Positions 17,150 to 26,314 of a DNA stretch of 64,000 nucleotides are shown piece after piece. Below the pieces are notes generated by a model. The model did no database searches. It worked only from the letters and a program-made list of their open reading frames with translations, and was not told where the DNA came from. The DNA is from Virgibacillus profundi (lineage in GTDB: Bacteria > Bacillota > Bacilli > Bacillales > Amphibacillaceae): the NCBI RefSeq assembly GCF_002287375.1, contig NZ_NPOA01000012.1:1-64000 (forward strand), written 5' to 3'. Each line of letters starts with the position of its first letter. Positions within the stretch are counted from its first letter, which is position 1. The translations under genes and the position numbers were made by a program.

Positions 17150-18670
17150 TTAAAATTCATGCTCAGCAAGTATTGTCACAAGCTTATCTTCAATTTTCCT
17201 TATTTCCTTCGTATCTCCTAGATAATTATTAATTAAAATTGAAAAGATCAATTCTTTCCCATCTATTGAAGTTACATAACCTGATAATCCTGAAACACCT
17301 GTAATAGAACCTGTTTTTGCGATAACATTCCCTTTTGTAGGCTCCTCCATCATCCGGTTGCGTAAGGTGCCACCAATAAGCCGCTCCTCTTCCCCTGCAA
17401 CTGGCAGGGAATTTGTAAATACATTAAACCATTCAGCTTTTTTAATATCGTAAAGTAAATGGGTCCATTCATTTGCCGGTACCATATTTTTATGGGACAT
17501 TCCGGAACCATCACGAATCATCATCGTGTCTGTATTCATACCTAAATCCGCCGCAATCTGTTCCATAACCTCAAGTCCCTTTTCCCAGCTGCCTTCTCCA
17601 TTGAAAATTTTACCCATTTCCTTCACGAGTACTTCTGCATGTCCATTATTGCTTAGCTTCATAAATGGGATAAACAGCTCTTCCAGTGCGATGGATTTCC
17701 TGGAGGTTAACAGTGTTGAACTTTCTGGGGTTACTCCATTTGTTACTTCTGGAAGGCCGGCAAAGCTGATGCCTTTATCTTCCATTGATTTTTTAAATAC
17801 ATTGACAGCATATCCTGCCGGCTCCCATACAGCGACCCACGATTTGGATGAAGCAGCATTTACCGGTACTTTACCTTTGATGATGATATTATTTGTTCCA
17901 TGCTCCCGTTCAATCGTTATGTCTTTATTTTCTTTTCCATTCACAATTTTTGTTTCGTTAATAATCGTCACATAATCCGTCTCAGGTGTCAGTGTTACCT
18001 CTGCCTGGCCGCCAATATCCTCTGTCGGATTTACCTCCACAATCACGGTTCCCGCATCATAATCTCCATTGGGGGATAAGGTTAATGCAGACACTTGAGC
18101 CCCCGTATAGTTCGATTCATCCGACCAATTTAAATCCTGGGACAAGCGTACATCATCATACCAGCTATCATCTGCTATAACGTTTCCCGTAATTCGTTGA
18201 ATCCCTTTATTTTGCAAATCAACAGCAAATTGATCCAGGTTCTTTTTCATTAATGTCGGATCGCCTTTCCCTTTTAAGTACAAATTGCCGTGGAGCACAT
18301 TTCCCCGTATCTCTCCGTCTGTCCATACCTCTGTGGCAAAACGGTATTCCGGCCCAAGCGTTGCCAGTGCAGAGACTGCTGTTAAAAGCTTCATATTGGA
18401 AGCAGGATGTAGGCGAATATCTCCGTTTTTAGAATAAAGCTCTTCTCCCGAATCAGCGCTTCGGATGCTGATACCTGTGACTGTTCCATCAAGCAGCTCT
18501 TTATCAAGAACGCGATCGAATTTATCATCTAACGAGACATACCCATCTTCCTTTTCGTCGGATGCAGTGATAAATAAAGGTTCCTCTTCTTCATCTGGAA
18601 TAAACAAAAAGAATGCTGCCGCAAGCAACAAAAGGATAGCTGAAAGCTTGATATACCGTTTTGAACTCAT
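17150..18670 (-). CDS. D-alanyl-D-alanine carboxypeptidase/endopeptidase, PBP4 type (S13)
   Basis: The 506-residue protein has an N-terminal membrane/signal segment (about 7-24) and the three penicillin-binding motifs: SNMK (SxxK, about residue 92), SNN (in MKLSNNGHAEV) and KTG (VIAKTGSITG). The large insert between the first and second motif is typical of the S13/DacB-DacC class. It trims D-Ala from cell-wall peptides outside the membrane. AAAGGATG lies about 10 nt from the ATG. It resembles Bacillus DacC, which is expressed late and in sporulation, but regulation is not visible here. Confidence 0.93.
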   Translation of the reverse strand: MSSKRYIKLSAILLLLAAAFFLFIPDEEEEPLFITASDEKEDGYVSLDDKFDRVLDKELLDGTVTGISIRSADSGEELYSKNGDIRLHPASNMKLLTAVSALATLGPEYRFATEVWTDGEIRGNVLHGNLYLKGKGDPTLMKKNLDQFAVDLQNKGIQRITGNVIADDSWYDDVRLSQDLNWSDESNYTGAQVSALTLSPNGDYDAGTVIVEVNPTEDIGGQAEVTLTPETDYVTIINETKIVNGKENKDITIEREHGTNNIIIKGKVPVNAASSKSWVAVWEPAGYAVNVFKKSMEDKGISFAGLPEVTNGVTPESSTLLTSRKSIALEELFIPFMKLSNNGHAEVLVKEMGKIFNGEGSWEKGLEVMEQIAADLGMNTDTMMIRDGSGMSHKNMVPANEWTHLLYDIKKAEWFNVFTNSLPVAGEEERLIGGTLRNRMMEEPTKGNVIAKTGSITGVSGLSGYVTSIDGKELIFSILINNYLGDTKEIRKIEDKLVTILAEHEF

Positions 18671-18859
18671 TCAATCATCACATCCTTTGATTTTCCTGTG
18701 GTTCCTTTAATTATACATGATTATGGGTGCTGGGTAAGGCTTATGAACTTATTTTTAAAAAAAGGTTCGTGTTTTAGGCTTTTGACATGTGGGAACAGGA
18801 ATTATGTAGACTTGAGGGTTAGGAAAATAGGACAAACCTTAATAAAGGAGTGTTTCTCA

Positions 18860-19219
18860 ATGAACCAAGTATTATTCATACAGACAGGCATGGGCGTGGA
18901 CGTACATGGCCAGGATGTCACAAAGGCAGCGATCCGCGCTGTAGAGAATGCCATCTGGTATAACTCGATGCCTGGCATTGAAAAAAGCCTTCCCGATCAA
19001 CGCCTTGAAAATATGAAGGTAAATGTACGGGTTGCCGTACCACTTGATCGTGACAAGCTGGATACGGAAAAACTGAAGGAAGCCATTCCCTATGGTACTG
19101 TAACTGTTGAAGTGACGGATGGAGGAATGGCCACAAGCAGTGGGATTATTTTAAAGGATAAAGATGATGAGAATGATTTAATGTATATCGTCAATGCCGC
19201 GGTGGAAGTTGGGTATTGA
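18860..19219 (+). CDS. Lin0512-family conserved protein
   Basis: The frame is open from 18698, but ATG 18860 has a good AAAGGAG and gives the usual 119 residues starting MNQVLFIQTGMGVDVHGQD. This pattern, with HGQDVTKAAIRAV and GMATSSGI, marks the Lin0512 family, small cytosolic proteins of unknown function found widely in Firmicutes. No enzymatic residues are established. It is a single-gene unit followed by a terminator. Confidence 0.85.
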   Translation: MNQVLFIQTGMGVDVHGQDVTKAAIRAVENAIWYNSMPGIEKSLPDQRLENMKVNVRVAVPLDRDKLDTEKLKEAIPYGTVTVEVTDGGMATSSGIILKDKDDENDLMYIVNAAVEVGY

Positions 19220-19239
19220 TAAGAGATGTTTTCTGTTAG

Positions 19240-19272
19240 GGTGATACAGCATCTGCTGTTTCATCCTTTTTT
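19240..19272 (+). terminator. Terminator after the Lin0512 gene
   Basis: GATGAAACAGC-type stem: GATACAGC and GCTGTTTCATC around ATCT, followed by a run of seven T. Confidence 0.75.
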
Positions 19273-19420
19273 TGTGTAGATTTATACGGATGGGCGCAAA
19301 AATACTGTAGTGCACATTCGTTTGGCTGAAAGTTCACAAATAAAATTACAATGTTCATAATTCAATGTAAATTATATGATATGATTATTTTACTATCCGA
19401 ATAAAAAAGGGGGCGGTATT

Positions 19421-19966
19421 ATGTTTTCACGTGAAATAGATGAAGTGCTGGAATTACGGCAGCTGCATATATCAGATGCGGAAGAGTTGTTTCAAATAAC
19501 AGATGGCTCCAGGGAATATTTGCGTGAGTGGCTCCCCTGGGTAGACACGACAACCACGGTTGAAGATTCCAGGGGATTTATCGAGCATTCACAACGTTCT
19601 TTTGAAGCAAAAAAGGGAATTACCTGTGGTGTATTTTATAAAAGGAAGCTTGTTGGTACAGCAGGCTTTAATAGCTTTGACTGGGCAAATAAAATAGGCT
19701 ATATCGGCTATTGGCTTTCCGAGGATTATCAGGGTCTTGGTATTATGACAAAGGTATCAGCAGCACTAACAGATTATGCTTTTAGTGAGCTTAGCCTGAA
19801 TAAAGTCGATATTCGGGCCGCTTATGAAAATAAGAAAAGCCGTGCGATCCCTGAAAGACTTGGCTTCACAGAAGAAGGCAAGATTCGTCAGGCAGAGTGG
19901 TTGTATGACCATTATGTTGATCATATCGTGTACGGGATGCTAGTGAGAGAATGGATTACCCATTAA
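19421..19966 (+). CDS. GNAT acetyltransferase, RimJ/RimL type
   Basis: The 181-residue protein has the GNAT fold with acetyl-CoA loop YQGLGIMTK (about residue 108), and the family C-terminal hallmark RAIPERLGFTEEGKIR. It is close to the B. subtilis YdaF group, N-acetyltransferases of ribosomal-protein or other alpha-amino substrates. The actual substrate is unknown. The start at ATG 19421 follows AAAGGGGGC. It is monocistronic, with a Nudix remnant just downstream. Confidence 0.88.
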   Translation: MFSREIDEVLELRQLHISDAEELFQITDGSREYLREWLPWVDTTTTVEDSRGFIEHSQRSFEAKKGITCGVFYKRKLVGTAGFNSFDWANKIGYIGYWLSEDYQGLGIMTKVSAALTDYAFSELSLNKVDIRAAYENKKSRAIPERLGFTEEGKIRQAEWLYDHYVDHIVYGMLVREWITH

Positions 19967-19981
19967 GAAGGGTGTACATAC

Positions 19982-20155
19982 ATGAATTTGGTTCTAATTA
20001 ATGATACAGACCAGGATTTGTCTGGCGGAAGGCCTGCGATGTTTGGGATTTGCGCAATACGCTGCTGAAACGGGAATTCAAGGAAGAGCTTGCTGTTGAA
20101 ATTGATGCTGGCAGATTGCTCTGGAAAGTTGAAAACTTTTTCACGAAATCGGATT
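19982..20155 (+). pseudogene. Degenerate Nudix hydrolase
   Basis: Plus-strand fragments in shifted frames match a Nudix protein. SGGR is followed by a broken stretch, then LKREFKEELAVEIDAGRLLWKVENFF, where REFKEE is the Nudix-box REXXEE core. A stop follows at about 20155. The GGX5E part of the box is out of frame and the C-terminal domain is missing, so it cannot encode an active pyrophosphatase. Confidence 0.65.
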
Positions 20156-20286
20156 GAATTTTATCCGGAATTTTTGCAAGTTGGGTTGAAGTGTTTTCCT
20201 ACATATATGGAGCATTTAATAACGAGGGATTAGATGTTATGAAATGCGGGTTGGCATGCATCTTCAAACGAGAGGAGGTGGTGCTC

Positions 20287-20388
20287 TTGACAGTATTCGA
20301 AGCATTGATGGTCGCTTTAACTTTCGGGTTATTAATTGTAGCCATGCTGTTATTTGATCAAAAAAATAAGCCCCTTTTGAGTTGGTAG
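20287..20388 (+). CDS. Hol_Tox-family holin-like toxin peptide (type I TA)
   Basis: A 33-residue peptide starts at TTG 20287 behind GAGGAGGTGG: TVFEALMVALTFG, then LLIVAMLLF and a short charged tail. The pattern MTVFEALMxxxxFGxLIxAxLxF is that of putative holin-like toxins (Hol_Tox), single-helix membrane peptides found in Firmicutes type I toxin-antitoxin loci. The gene is far too short for routine calling. Its last codons form the left arm of a hairpin shared with a predicted convergent antisense RNA. Toxicity is inferred from the family. Confidence 0.75.
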   Translation: MTVFEALMVALTFGLLIVAMLLFDQKNKPLLSW

Positions 20389-20501
20389 CTCACGGGCTTA
20401 TTTTTAACCTAACTGCCGATCCCTCTTGCAGGGAACCATGCTATTGTACTTAGATCGTCAGCGCTATAACGTTGGCGGTCTTTTTATTATTATATACTGT
20501 T
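20360..20501 (-). ncRNA. Predicted antisense antitoxin RNA
   Basis: On the minus strand TATAAT (20513-20508) could start a transcript near 20501. It would end at the hairpin AATAAGCCC (20365-20373) / GGGCTTATT (20394-20402), with T-runs on both strands (20401-20405 plus; 20366-20361 minus). The RNA, about 140 nt, would overlap the 3' end of the toxin mRNA, as in fst/par-type loci. An 11-bp stem with G-U pairs (20453-20463 with 20470-20480) lies near its 5' end. No -35 is convincing, so the promoter is uncertain. Confidence 0.5.
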
Positions 20502-20655
20502 AATCTTATTATACCATAGTTTTTAATAATTAAAACTTATTTCTCCTTCATACATCCACTCATAACTGTACTCAAAGCACAATAATATGTAAAATATTAG
20601 TTAACTTACAAAAAGAAATAGACTGTGAAGCTATTTTAACGGGAGGGGGATCATC

Positions 20656-21234
20656 ATGACAACCATTTGTTTAATTCGGCATGGGGAAACAGACTGGAAT
20701 GCTGCCGGCAGACTCCAGGGAAAGACAGATATTCCCCTAAACACTACAGGAATGAAGCAGGCTGAGGCATGCAGTACTTACCTGACATCTTCAAGCTATG
20801 ATGTATTAATTACAAGTCCATTGAAACGGGCAAGGCAAACAGCGGAAATTATCAATAATCTGCTGCATCTTCCTTTTGTTGTAATGGAGGATTTTGCTGA
20901 AAGGTATTTTGGAGATGGGGAAGGAATGACATACGACGAAAGACGAATGGCATTTCCAGATAAAAACTATCCGAAACAGGAGGAGACGGAAGACTTTCTC
21001 AATCGAATTATGACAGGACTTAAGAAAATCAACCAATCCTATCCTGATCAAAAAGTATTGCTGGTCGCTCACGGTGCAGTCATCAAAGCAATTTTGGCAG
21101 CTTTTTCTGAAGATGATACGCTCATTCCACAAAACAGGCTGATGAATGGATGTATCAGTAATATTCATTTTGAAAATGAGAAATGGAACGTAAAAGATTT
21201 TAACAGGACAGAGCATTTGAATAAACTATTCTAA
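20656..21234 (+). CDS. Histidine phosphatase (phosphoglycerate-mutase-like)
   Basis: The 192-residue protein has the phosphohistidine motif LIRHGETDWN at the N terminus, followed by GRLQGKTDIPLN, SPLKRARQTAE with the second Arg, and the second His in VAHGAVIKA. This is the dPGM-like branch with broad phosphatases such as PhoE and CobC. The residue set favours a phosphatase over a mutase, but the substrate is unknown. GGGAGGGGG precedes the ATG. A perfect 10-bp hairpin without T-run (21249-21275) follows. Confidence 0.9.
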   Translation: MTTICLIRHGETDWNAAGRLQGKTDIPLNTTGMKQAEACSTYLTSSSYDVLITSPLKRARQTAEIINNLLHLPFVVMEDFAERYFGDGEGMTYDERRMAFPDKNYPKQEETEDFLNRIMTGLKKINQSYPDQKVLLVAHGAVIKAILAAFSEDDTLIPQNRLMNGCISNIHFENEKWNVKDFNRTEHLNKLF

Positions 21235-21299
21235 ATGGACGTTAAATGGACCACACATTTGCTATATGTGTGGTCTGATTAGAAAGGAAACATTTTTAT

Positions 21300-22091
21300 T
21301 TAAAACCCATCCACTTTCTTTCTTACCTTTTTCCTCAGTTTAAAACTAATTCGATTAGTATACTCCTCATTTTTAGCAAGAAGTTTCAACCCATCTATTG
21401 CGGTTGAAGTACGAACTAAAATGTATATACCAACTGCAATTAAAATCACAAAAATCGGATAATAAGGCACTAGAAACTCTGAAGAAGTAATGTACTTTCT
21501 ATCTAATCCAAATCCCAGGAGACCTGCAACAAATAAACAAATTCCAATAATCAGTACAGCTCCATATCTTTTTTTCATAACTTCATATCTCACCGTCAAC
21601 TCTTTAAGGTAATTTTCATCAAACAGCAAAGGTTCTTGTTTCAGTATTTTATATTGATCTTCTTCTAAAAATCCTGCTGAAACAGATACCCCAAATCCAA
21701 TTGTAGCAATAATAATAGTTGGAAGTAGATACATTACTGGATCCTGTTTAAAAAAGAAATAAGGCACAATGGATAAAGCAATAAGGAAAAGTCCTAAAGC
21801 AACATATTTAGCAACTTTATGTTGATTCAGTAAATACCCATCTCCCATCTCTTTACTTACATAATACCCTTCTTCACTATCATTGCTCAGTCGAACGGTA
21901 TCTTTTAGTAAATAATCCATTGATATCTCAAAAATGTTTCCAATCATTAATAATTTTTCCGTTTCAGGATACCCCTGGCCATTTTCCCATTTACTGATTG
22001 CCTGTCTTGTCGTATTTAACTTCTCAGCCAATGCCTCCTGGGAAAGTCCTTTTTCTTTTCTAATTTTAAAAAGTTTTTCTCCAAATGTCAT
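21300..22091 (-). CDS. XRE-family regulator fused to a membrane domain
   Basis: The 263-residue protein starts with a HTH_3 domain (residues about 5-60; GLSQEALAEKLNTTRQAISKW) and continues into four hydrophobic segments (about 93-235). Membrane-anchored XRE regulators of this build respond to unknown signals, often with neighbouring membrane genes. A target could be the RDD/SpoIIM/MoxR operon just upstream on the same strand, but no operator is obvious. Confidence 0.85.
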   Translation of the reverse strand: MTFGEKLFKIRKEKGLSQEALAEKLNTTRQAISKWENGQGYPETEKLLMIGNIFEISMDYLLKDTVRLSNDSEEGYYVSKEMGDGYLLNQHKVAKYVALGLFLIALSIVPYFFFKQDPVMYLLPTIIIATIGFGVSVSAGFLEEDQYKILKQEPLLFDENYLKELTVRYEVMKKRYGAVLIIGICLFVAGLLGFGLDRKYITSSEFLVPYYPIFVILIAVGIYILVRTSTAIDGLKLLAKNEEYTNRISFKLRKKVRKKVDGF

Positions 22092-22237
22092 ATAAATGAA
22101 CTCCTCTCTTTTGATACTTTAATTGTATTAAATCAATGTTGTGAGTTCTATCACCTGACAAATGCACTTTGTCAACTTACGGTTGCAACCATGTTATATC
22201 GTTAGTCTCGCTTAAAACAACATCGTTCTAAACACAG

Positions 22238-22263
22238 AAAAAGATTGCTCCTATTGAACAATC
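22238..22263 (-). terminator. Terminator of the MoxR/DUF58/RDD operon
   Basis: On the minus strand GATTGTT (22263-22257) pairs with AGCAATC (22249-22243), followed by TTTTT. It directly follows the RDD gene stop. Confidence 0.75.
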
Positions 22264-22271
22264 TCCCGCCT

Positions 22272-23063
22272 CTATAATTCAAATTCCCAGTCTTCTTTCA
22301 TCTTTAAATAAAGAACAAGCAACATGTTTTCCAGCTCTCGCACTGTCTTCGTCCCTAGCTCCAAACCAACTTTCGGCAGAAGGATTGCTGCCATTTCTCT
22401 TGTAAGCAGATTTCTTGGTATTTCCCGCATTTCCATAAACTTATAGCTGTATGTTTTCAGTAAATTGAACTCTTTTGTACCAAGTGAGTTCATTGCCAGA
22501 ATCCCGATTGAAATACTTTCTTTATTCAGTCCACGCGCTTCTATTTCTTTTTCCAGTGGCGTTTTCTTCTTCCGCTTCGCTTTCCGCTCATGGACAACGA
22601 TTGTTCCAGCTGCCATATCGCCGAGCCTTTTATGTTTGGAATGAAGAAATACCAGAATGATCCCGAGAAAATAACTGGTTGGGAGCATATCAACAATGCG
22701 TAATAGATTACGAATAATTGCAGACAGCAAAGTTATACTATGGCCATTTTCCTGAATAACGCGAATTCCGATGATATTTTTACCAATCGTCTTTCCATTA
22801 AAAAAGTATTCCCCAACGAAAAAGTAACCCCAGTTCAGTGCAAACAGAACAATAACCACAATAGCTATCATCCAGCCATATTCCATCATCTGCCACATAT
22901 TTGCACTCGTCGTAAAAATGAGCAATAAAACAAGTGCAATTTGTGTGAGGGTCAGGATTACCTGATCGATAATCATTGCCGCTGCTCTGGATCCAAGGCC
23001 GGCAAGTCTGAACTGAAGCGAAACAAATTCCGGTGTTTTTATATGTATGTGTTCCTGTGTCAT
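22272..23063 (-). CDS. RDD-family membrane protein
   Basis: The 263-residue protein has the RDD hallmark LGSRAAAMIIDQVIL near residues 20-35, three membrane helices within about 20-150, FFNGKTIGKNIIGIRV, and KRLGDMAAGTIVV at the end of the domain. A cytosolic C-terminal part of about 100 residues follows. RDD proteins are poorly defined; some act as Na+(Li+)/H+ antiporters in halophiles, while others are accessory membrane proteins. It is the last gene of the seven-gene operon, 12 bp after the SpoIIM-like gene. Confidence 0.9.
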   Translation of the reverse strand: MTQEHIHIKTPEFVSLQFRLAGLGSRAAAMIIDQVILTLTQIALVLLLIFTTSANMWQMMEYGWMIAIVVIVLFALNWGYFFVGEYFFNGKTIGKNIIGIRVIQENGHSITLLSAIIRNLLRIVDMLPTSYFLGIILVFLHSKHKRLGDMAAGTIVVHERKAKRKKKTPLEKEIEARGLNKESISIGILAMNSLGTKEFNLLKTYSYKFMEMREIPRNLLTREMAAILLPKVGLELGTKTVRELENMLLVLYLKMKEDWEFEL

Positions 23064-23075
23064 GCCCCTTCTCCC

Positions 23076-24047
23076 CTAACTTTCACGCATTCTTCTCTTT
23101 TCCAGTAAAATTCTACCACATATAATATACAGAAGTAAGCCGATAACCGTCACAAATGCCACCACATATTTCATTTCCAGGGAAAGTGAGGATGGCGTAA
23201 TAAAGCCTTCAATAATCCCTGCAATGATGAACAAAGGTATCGTTCCAAGGAAGAGCTGTATAGACCGTTTCGCATTTTCCTTCAATTGATAGCCCCTGGA
23301 ATATCGTCCTGGAACAAATAGTTTGTATCCCATTAAAAGCCCTGCACCACCTGCGATAAATATCGCTGTCAGCTCAATCATGCCATGTGGTACAATGTAT
23401 GCCCAGAATTCATAGGACATACCCGCATGCCAGTAAACTGCAGCCAGTGCACCAACAATCAAGCCATTATATGCGAGTACAAATACGGTTAATAATCCAA
23501 ACGTGATGCCACTGGCAAATGCCAATATGGCTACCTGTATGTTATTGGTCATTATTTCGGCTGACATCAAGGACGAATCAATGGCGTCATGGCCTTCTCC
23601 AAGCTGGTCGGGGTTTATACCTGCTGCCATATCGCTTGGCATGATGGAATAGAAATGGAGTGGGTCATCTACGACAGATAGGAAGGCCACGAGCCCACCG
23701 AACAGAAATAGCAACATGGCAATGACGATAAACTTCCATTGTTCCAGCAGTAGTCCGATAAATTTTGTACTGAAAAAATAACGGACTTGCTGGGGGCTGG
23801 AAACCTGATCTTTATATAATAGATTATGTGATTTGGAAACAAGCCCGTTTAAATAACCTGTAACCTCTTCATCGGGATAATAGGTTTGACTATAGGATAA
23901 ATGCTGTGCAGTCTTTTGATAAAGCCGATGGAATTTGGAAATGTCACTACCTGTTACCCGTCTTCCTTTTTTCTGAAGATGACTTGTATATTCCTCCAGC
24001 CGCTTCCAATCTTCCCGGTGCCGCTTAACAAACTGCCTGATGTTCAT
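23076..24047 (-). CDS. SpoIIM/DUF95-family membrane protein
   Basis: The 323-residue protein has a cytosolic helical N terminus (about 1-100) and five to six membrane helices. Characteristic segments are NNIQVAILAFASGITFGLLTVFVLAYNGLIVG in pieces and the conserved PHGMIELTAIFIAGGAGLLMGY. This is the DUF95 family, which includes SpoIIM, the peptidoglycan-hydrolase organiser of engulfment. This longer form linked to MoxR/DUF58 genes is common outside sporulation too, so a direct engulfment role is not implied. Confidence 0.9.
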   Translation of the reverse strand: MNIRQFVKRHREDWKRLEEYTSHLQKKGRRVTGSDISKFHRLYQKTAQHLSYSQTYYPDEEVTGYLNGLVSKSHNLLYKDQVSSPQQVRYFFSTKFIGLLLEQWKFIVIAMLLFLFGGLVAFLSVVDDPLHFYSIMPSDMAAGINPDQLGEGHDAIDSSLMSAEIMTNNIQVAILAFASGITFGLLTVFVLAYNGLIVGALAAVYWHAGMSYEFWAYIVPHGMIELTAIFIAGGAGLLMGYKLFVPGRYSRGYQLKENAKRSIQLFLGTIPLFIIAGIIEGFITPSSLSLEMKYVVAFVTVIGLLLYIICGRILLEKRRMRES

Positions 24048-24075
24048 CTATTCACCAACTTCCTCATCAAGTGCT

Positions 24076-25434
24076 TTACAGTAATCCCTGATTCATCCAA
24101 TGGATTACCTGAGATACCGCCTCTGTTGCTAACTTTTCTTTCTTTGCCTCGATCATAACAAGGCCCTGTGCTTCCCATTTTGCCTTCTCTAATCTTTTCA
24201 CCTGCATCTGCTGCTGGGCAATTGACTTTCTCATGCCTTGCTTAACGGTTGCAGGATATTGCTTTGTCTCTCTTGCCAGTGCTTCGTCTTCAATGCCGAT
24301 CATAAGAAACAAATGCTTTTGCCTTAGTCGTTTTATATAGTGTAAAGTGCTCTCTTCATGTAAAAATGTGTGGATATCACTAAACAGCAATATCAGACTT
24401 CTCTTTTTCTGAACGGTCTGCAAATAGCTCATCACACCAGCATAATTGGACTCCCTTGCATCTGCCTGCAGATGGTAAATGGACTGAAGGATTTTCTGCA
24501 GCTGATCCATTCCTTTAGCAGGTGGTACAAATACTTTAATATCATTGGAAAATGCCAATACACCCACATAATCACCATTTTTAAGTGCTGCCGTGACAAC
24601 AGTTATCGAGGCTTCCAATGTTTTTTCCAGACGATTTCCCTTTTTCAGTTCTGCCCCCATCATTCTTCCACAATCAATTAAAATGGTTATATATTTTCCA
24701 TGTTCTGGTTCATATTCATTTGTCATGACTTCCTGCAGCTTTGCCGTTTGCCGCCAGTTAATTTTTCGGGGATCGTCCCCAACCACATAATTTCTGATTC
24801 GTGAAAATTCTCCTGTGCCACTTTGATACTTGCGGATTTTTGCACCTTCGTACAGTAAAAATGCCTGAGCATTTTCCAGATAGCGCCTTGTTTCTGATAA
24901 ATCAGGGATGACCTTTACCGTATCGGCTTGCCTCACAGCCATCTGCTTCTCCCATAGTCCAAACCTGCTTGCGTAACGGATATATAGCTTCTGCAGTTCA
25001 TACTTCCCTCTGACTGTTGCTGTTGTTTCATAGTTTAAGCGGCTAACCGAATTTGCTTTAGCGAATCCCATGATCGGGAAATTCTGGTGAAAAGACTGTG
25101 GCAAATCATCAATGATTCTAAATGTGATTGGATATGCAGATGTATTGCTGAATTCAATCTCAGTCTGATAACCAAGCCCCCGTTCCATTTCATCCGCTAC
25201 ATGCCGTATCGTTTTTATCTGGCTTCGTTTCGGCAAAAATAACAGGTCGAATAGGGACGCTAGGATAAATAAAACATTTACTGAAATCAGAAACACCCAG
25301 GAAATATCCGCCAGAGACAATAGTAATAATGCTACTGATAATAGCAAATAAATAATTAAAAGCCTTCTTGCAGGCAATATACCCTTATCTTGGAACAGGA
25401 ACCGCGCCCACAAGCTCTTCGATGATCTGGTCAA
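24076..25434 (-). CDS. DUF58 (vWA-like) protein
   Basis: The 452-residue protein has two N-terminal membrane helices (about 25-65), then a domain with the DUF58 motif VGDDPRKINWRQTAK near residue 220. A vWA-like part follows with the MIDAS-like DCGRM segment. DUF58 proteins work with MoxR ATPases as chaperone or complex-assembly factors. From ATG 25434 the gene overlaps moxR by 50 nt; an alternative TTG start at 25377 behind AAGGG would remove the overlap, so the start is uncertain. Confidence 0.9.
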   Translation of the reverse strand: MTRSSKSLWARFLFQDKGILPARRLLIIYLLLSVALLLLSLADISWVFLISVNVLFILASLFDLLFLPKRSQIKTIRHVADEMERGLGYQTEIEFSNTSAYPITFRIIDDLPQSFHQNFPIMGFAKANSVSRLNYETTATVRGKYELQKLYIRYASRFGLWEKQMAVRQADTVKVIPDLSETRRYLENAQAFLLYEGAKIRKYQSGTGEFSRIRNYVVGDDPRKINWRQTAKLQEVMTNEYEPEHGKYITILIDCGRMMGAELKKGNRLEKTLEASITVVTAALKNGDYVGVLAFSNDIKVFVPPAKGMDQLQKILQSIYHLQADARESNYAGVMSYLQTVQKKRSLILLFSDIHTFLHEESTLHYIKRLRQKHLFLMIGIEDEALARETKQYPATVKQGMRKSIAQQQMQVKRLEKAKWEAQGLVMIEAKKEKLATEAVSQVIHWMNQGLL

Positions 25435-26314
25435 GGCCCACTCCCTCCAATTCCATTTGTGGAGAAATTTGAATACGGTGCCGTAACGCCGGCTTAGCCA
25501 CGATTTTTATATCATCCGGTGTAACGTAATCCCTGTCGGATAAATATGCCCAGGCCTTTGCTGCTTTGGCAATTGAGATGGCAGCTCTTGTACTTGCCCC
25601 AAATCGGATCGACTCCGTTTCCCTTGTTTTTCTTACCATCTGCATAATATAACTTAAAACATCATCACTGATCGTAACGGCTTCCATTTCTCTTTGTATC
25701 GCCTGAAATGACGCAATATCGAGAATCGCATCAATGGATTCATCCAGATAACGGCGATCCAGTACCTGTTTCAAAACATTCATCTCTTCCTCAAGCTCAG
25801 GGAAGTCAATCGTTAATTTAAATAAAAAACGATCCTGCTGGGCTTCCGGAAGTGGATAAGTACCTTCAAATTCGATTGGGTTCTGTGTTGCCACAACGAA
25901 AAAAACCTCTGGAAGCGGATAAGTCTCCCCCTGAATCGTAACCTGTCCTTCTTCCATCGCCTCAAGCAAGGCTGCCTGCGTCTTAGCAGGAGTCCGGTTA
26001 ATTTCATCAGCTAAAATGATATTGGCAAAGATCGGCCCTTTCAATGTTTGAAAGCTATTTTCCTTCATATTAAAAATTGTACTTCCTGTAATATCAGATG
26101 GCAGTAGATCCGGTGTAAACTGAATCCGCCTGAATTCACCACCAATTAAATTCGACAATGTCCGTACCATTTGTGTTTTTCCGGTTCCTGGAACTCCTTC
26201 AAGTAATACGTGTCCACCTGATAGAATGGCTGATAATAACAATCTCAGATTCGTTGTCTGGCCAAGAATCCGTTCTTCATATGCATTGATTAAAGTTTTG
26301 AGCTGACTATTCAT
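25385..26314 (-). CDS. MoxR-family AAA+ ATPase
   Basis: The 309-residue ATPase carries Walker A GVPGTGKTQ (about residue 41), Walker B IILADEINRTPAKTQAALLEAMEE, sensor 1 in VVATQNPIEFEGTYPLPEAQQDRFLF and the arginine region near FGASTRAAI. MoxR ATPases act as chaperones that mature metal- or membrane-associated complexes, usually with DUF58/vWA partners. Its start overlaps the DUF4350 gene by 4 nt. Confidence 0.95.
   Translation of the reverse strand: MNSQLKTLINAYEERILGQTTNLRLLLSAILSGGHVLLEGVPGTGKTQMVRTLSNLIGGEFRRIQFTPDLLPSDITGSTIFNMKENSFQTLKGPIFANIILADEINRTPAKTQAALLEAMEEGQVTIQGETYPLPEVFFVVATQNPIEFEGTYPLPEAQQDRFLFKLTIDFPELEEEMNVLKQVLDRRYLDESIDAILDIASFQAIQREMEAVTISDDVLSYIMQMVRKTRETESIRFGASTRAAISIAKAAKAWAYLSDRDYVTPDDIKIVAKPALRHRIQISPQMELEGVGLDQIIEELVGAVPVPR

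Noticed and set aside
19419-19434. parS-like GTTTTCACGTGAAATA at the start of the GNAT gene
   Set aside because: Three mismatches to the 16-bp consensus, including two in the left outer arm; not credible as parS without binding data.
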